Of a stretch of 64,000 bases of DNA, positions 62,950-64,000 are shown piece by piece (positions within the stretch are counted from its first letter, which is position 1; each line of letters starts with the position of its first letter). The stretch is taken from assembly GCA_051747265.1 (NCBI GenBank), contig JBNJFY010000001.1, forward strand, positions 558,001 to 622,000, read 5' to 3'. Position numbers and translations under genes: made by a program. This stretch comes from JBNJFY01 sp051747265. Its GTDB lineage: Bacteria > Bacteroidota > Rhodothermia > Balneolales > Balneolaceae. Under the pieces are notes generated by a model, which did not search any database, was not told the DNA's origin, and saw only the letters and a list, made by a program, of their open reading frames with translations.

Positions 62950-64000
62950 TCATTGATAATTTGGTGCGATATATTCTTCCCAATCCAACACTGAATAGTT
63001 GTCAAAGTAACTATCAAAGCAATCAATTTGGTCTTCTACCCACTTCCTCATCTCCGTAATAGAATCATCACCTTCAAATTCGCCTAAACCTTTTATTGAG
63101 CGATAGGTATATCCTTTGCTTTTGTCATAGAATTCAGGCTCAAAGCCATTGCGTTGTTTAATGAAGGCGTCCATTTCTTGTCTGAACTCCTCGGCTTTTT
63201 CATGATGCTTATTCATACTCAAATGAATAGATAACAACGGGACATTATATTCATCTTTTCGAAAATATTTACCCTGCCCCAGTACCGCTTCAACCACAAA
63301 CTCACTCCATTCGCCAGAGGAACTTAATACTCGTTCCCATTTGTAGCGCAAATTGTGATAATCCAAAGCCGAGGTTAGTGCTAAATTGGATCCACCACTA
63401 TTCTTGAACATTCGCTCAGCTTTCGGCTTAACATCATTTAGAAAATGAACCATCCGATGGACCAGATCACCAGTTTTTCCAAGTGCCTCTATTTCATCGG
63501 TACTAAATGGTTGAATCTTGGTCATCCGATTTTCCTCCAAAAGTTGATAAAAATCTTCTGCTAATGAGTTTTCTGTATCGCTGTTTAAATATTCCTTTAA
63601 CAAATCGCCAATATCCTGCCACCGGATATGCCGATAGTTAATTTCTCGATCAAGATTCTTGCTACTTTTCCATACTGTACAGTATCGAAGATAGGTTTTC
63701 TTCTCATCCTCATCTTCTAGCAACCGAGCGTAATCATACAGTTGTTCATGCCCTTCCCCAGAGCCCACCTTTATCTCGACAAATATCAGATGCTGTTTAG
63801 ATTCAGCGACTAAATCTATTTGGCAGCGACTACGCCCAATACCATTATGATTGGCTGTGTTGTAGCTCTTCTGTGTATAGATATTGAAGCCTTCATTGAC
63901 TTTTTCTCCAATGATGAATGCAATGAATCTATTTCTCAGTACCGCATCACTTTTTAAAACACCGGAGAGACACTCGGTAAAGAAATCCTCCTCGGGAGTA
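62950..64000 (-). CDS. PD-(D/E)XK nuclease-family protein, 5' end beyond window
   Basis: The frame is open to the right edge, and I read it from there (EDFFTECLSGVLKSDA is near the start of the visible part). This N-terminus is typical of a group of PD-(D/E)XK proteins that begin with a short FFTExLxxVL-like helix. The catalytic site is Asp in CQIDLV and Glu-x-Lys in FVEIKVGSG, followed by HEQLYDYARLL. A GTG at 63768 would drop the active site, so it is not the start. The C-terminal 200 residues are helical and unassigned, ending at 62950. Only a few residues should be missing. Confidence 0.78.
   Translation of the reverse strand, partial: TPEEDFFTECLSGVLKSDAVLRNRFIAFIIGEKVNEGFNIYTQKSYNTANHNGIGRSRCQIDLVAESKQHLIFVEIKVGSGEGHEQLYDYARLLEDEDEKKTYLRYCTVWKSSKNLDREINYRHIRWQDIGDLLKEYLNSDTENSLAEDFYQLLEENRMTKIQPFSTDEIEALGKTGDLVHRMVHFLNDVKPKAERMFKNSGGSNLALTSALDYHNLRYKWERVLSSSGEWSEFVVEAVLGQGKYFRKDEYNVPLLSIHLSMNKHHEKAEEFRQEMDAFIKQRNGFEPEFYDKSKGYTYRSIKGLGEFEGDDSITEMRKWVEDQIDCFDSYFDNYSVLDWEEYIAPNYQ

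Noticed and set aside
1..64000. CRISPR array or prophage
   Set aside because: No regularly spaced short direct repeats with unique spacers and no phage structural, integrase or lysis genes were seen.

Overview
The window looks like a chromosomal segment of a Bacteroidota-type bacterium, most likely close to the Balneolota/Rhodothermota group. This assignment rests on gene content and style: a CarB that ends before the C-terminal allosteric (MGS-like) domain, lipoproteins with signal peptides, many genes without strong Shine-Dalgarno sites, an M1 peptidase, and envelope proteins with predicted outer-membrane barrels. No rRNA is present, so the lineage is an inference.

The first 31 kb is core genome. 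It holds carB (5' end outside the window), a sulfotransferase-like gene, ddl, a solitary SBP_bac_5-like lipoprotein, nadK, mdh, an M23 peptidase, an M1 peptidase, a CHASE2-type nucleotidyl cyclase, a secreted SH3-M48 protease, a transglutaminase-like protein, two LPP20-like envelope proteins, a NYN-type RNase-like protein, a flippase, aroQ, a HIT protein, an MBL-fold hydrolase, a CDC48-type AAA ATPase, tRNA-Lys(UUU), plsC, a CYTH protein, an ECF sigma factor with a small zinc-finger partner, and an envelope/thioredoxin pair. Two decayed DUF3179 genes flank that last pair, and a 127-bp MITE-like element sits at the end of one of them.

From about 32 to 37 kb is an accessory block. It carries an unusual soluble Clp-like AAA+ / FtsH-like (M41) protease fusion, a small downstream partner, a WYL-type regulator and a SLOG-like nucleotide-binding protein. 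From 37 to 49 kb the DNA is saturated with repeats (long direct repeats, arrays of hairpins, short palindromes). These bound a series of toxin-antitoxin-like cassettes: hipBA followed by an ion channel, an AbiEi/AbiEii pair, and a tripartite hipBST operon. A chimeric metallopeptidase pseudogene lies at the far edge.

From 50 to 64 kb is an AT-rich defence island. It starts with a second AbiE-type locus whose toxin gene is truncated by a GIY-YIG nuclease gene. Then, all on the minus strand, come a minimal CBASS (CD-NTase plus Cap15-like 2TM effector), an Eco57I-like methylase/nuclease, a PLD-SNF2 helicase, and two PD-(D/E)XK nuclease-like proteins, the last cut by the window edge. The very short gaps from helicase through methylase and CD-NTase to Cap15 suggest one defence transcription unit.

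The strongest candidates for something undescribed are the AAA+-M41 fusion protease with its WYL regulator, the hairpin-array repeats that delimit toxin-antitoxin cassettes (one hairpin shows a compensatory base-pair change), and the co-directional helicase/methylase/CBASS locus.
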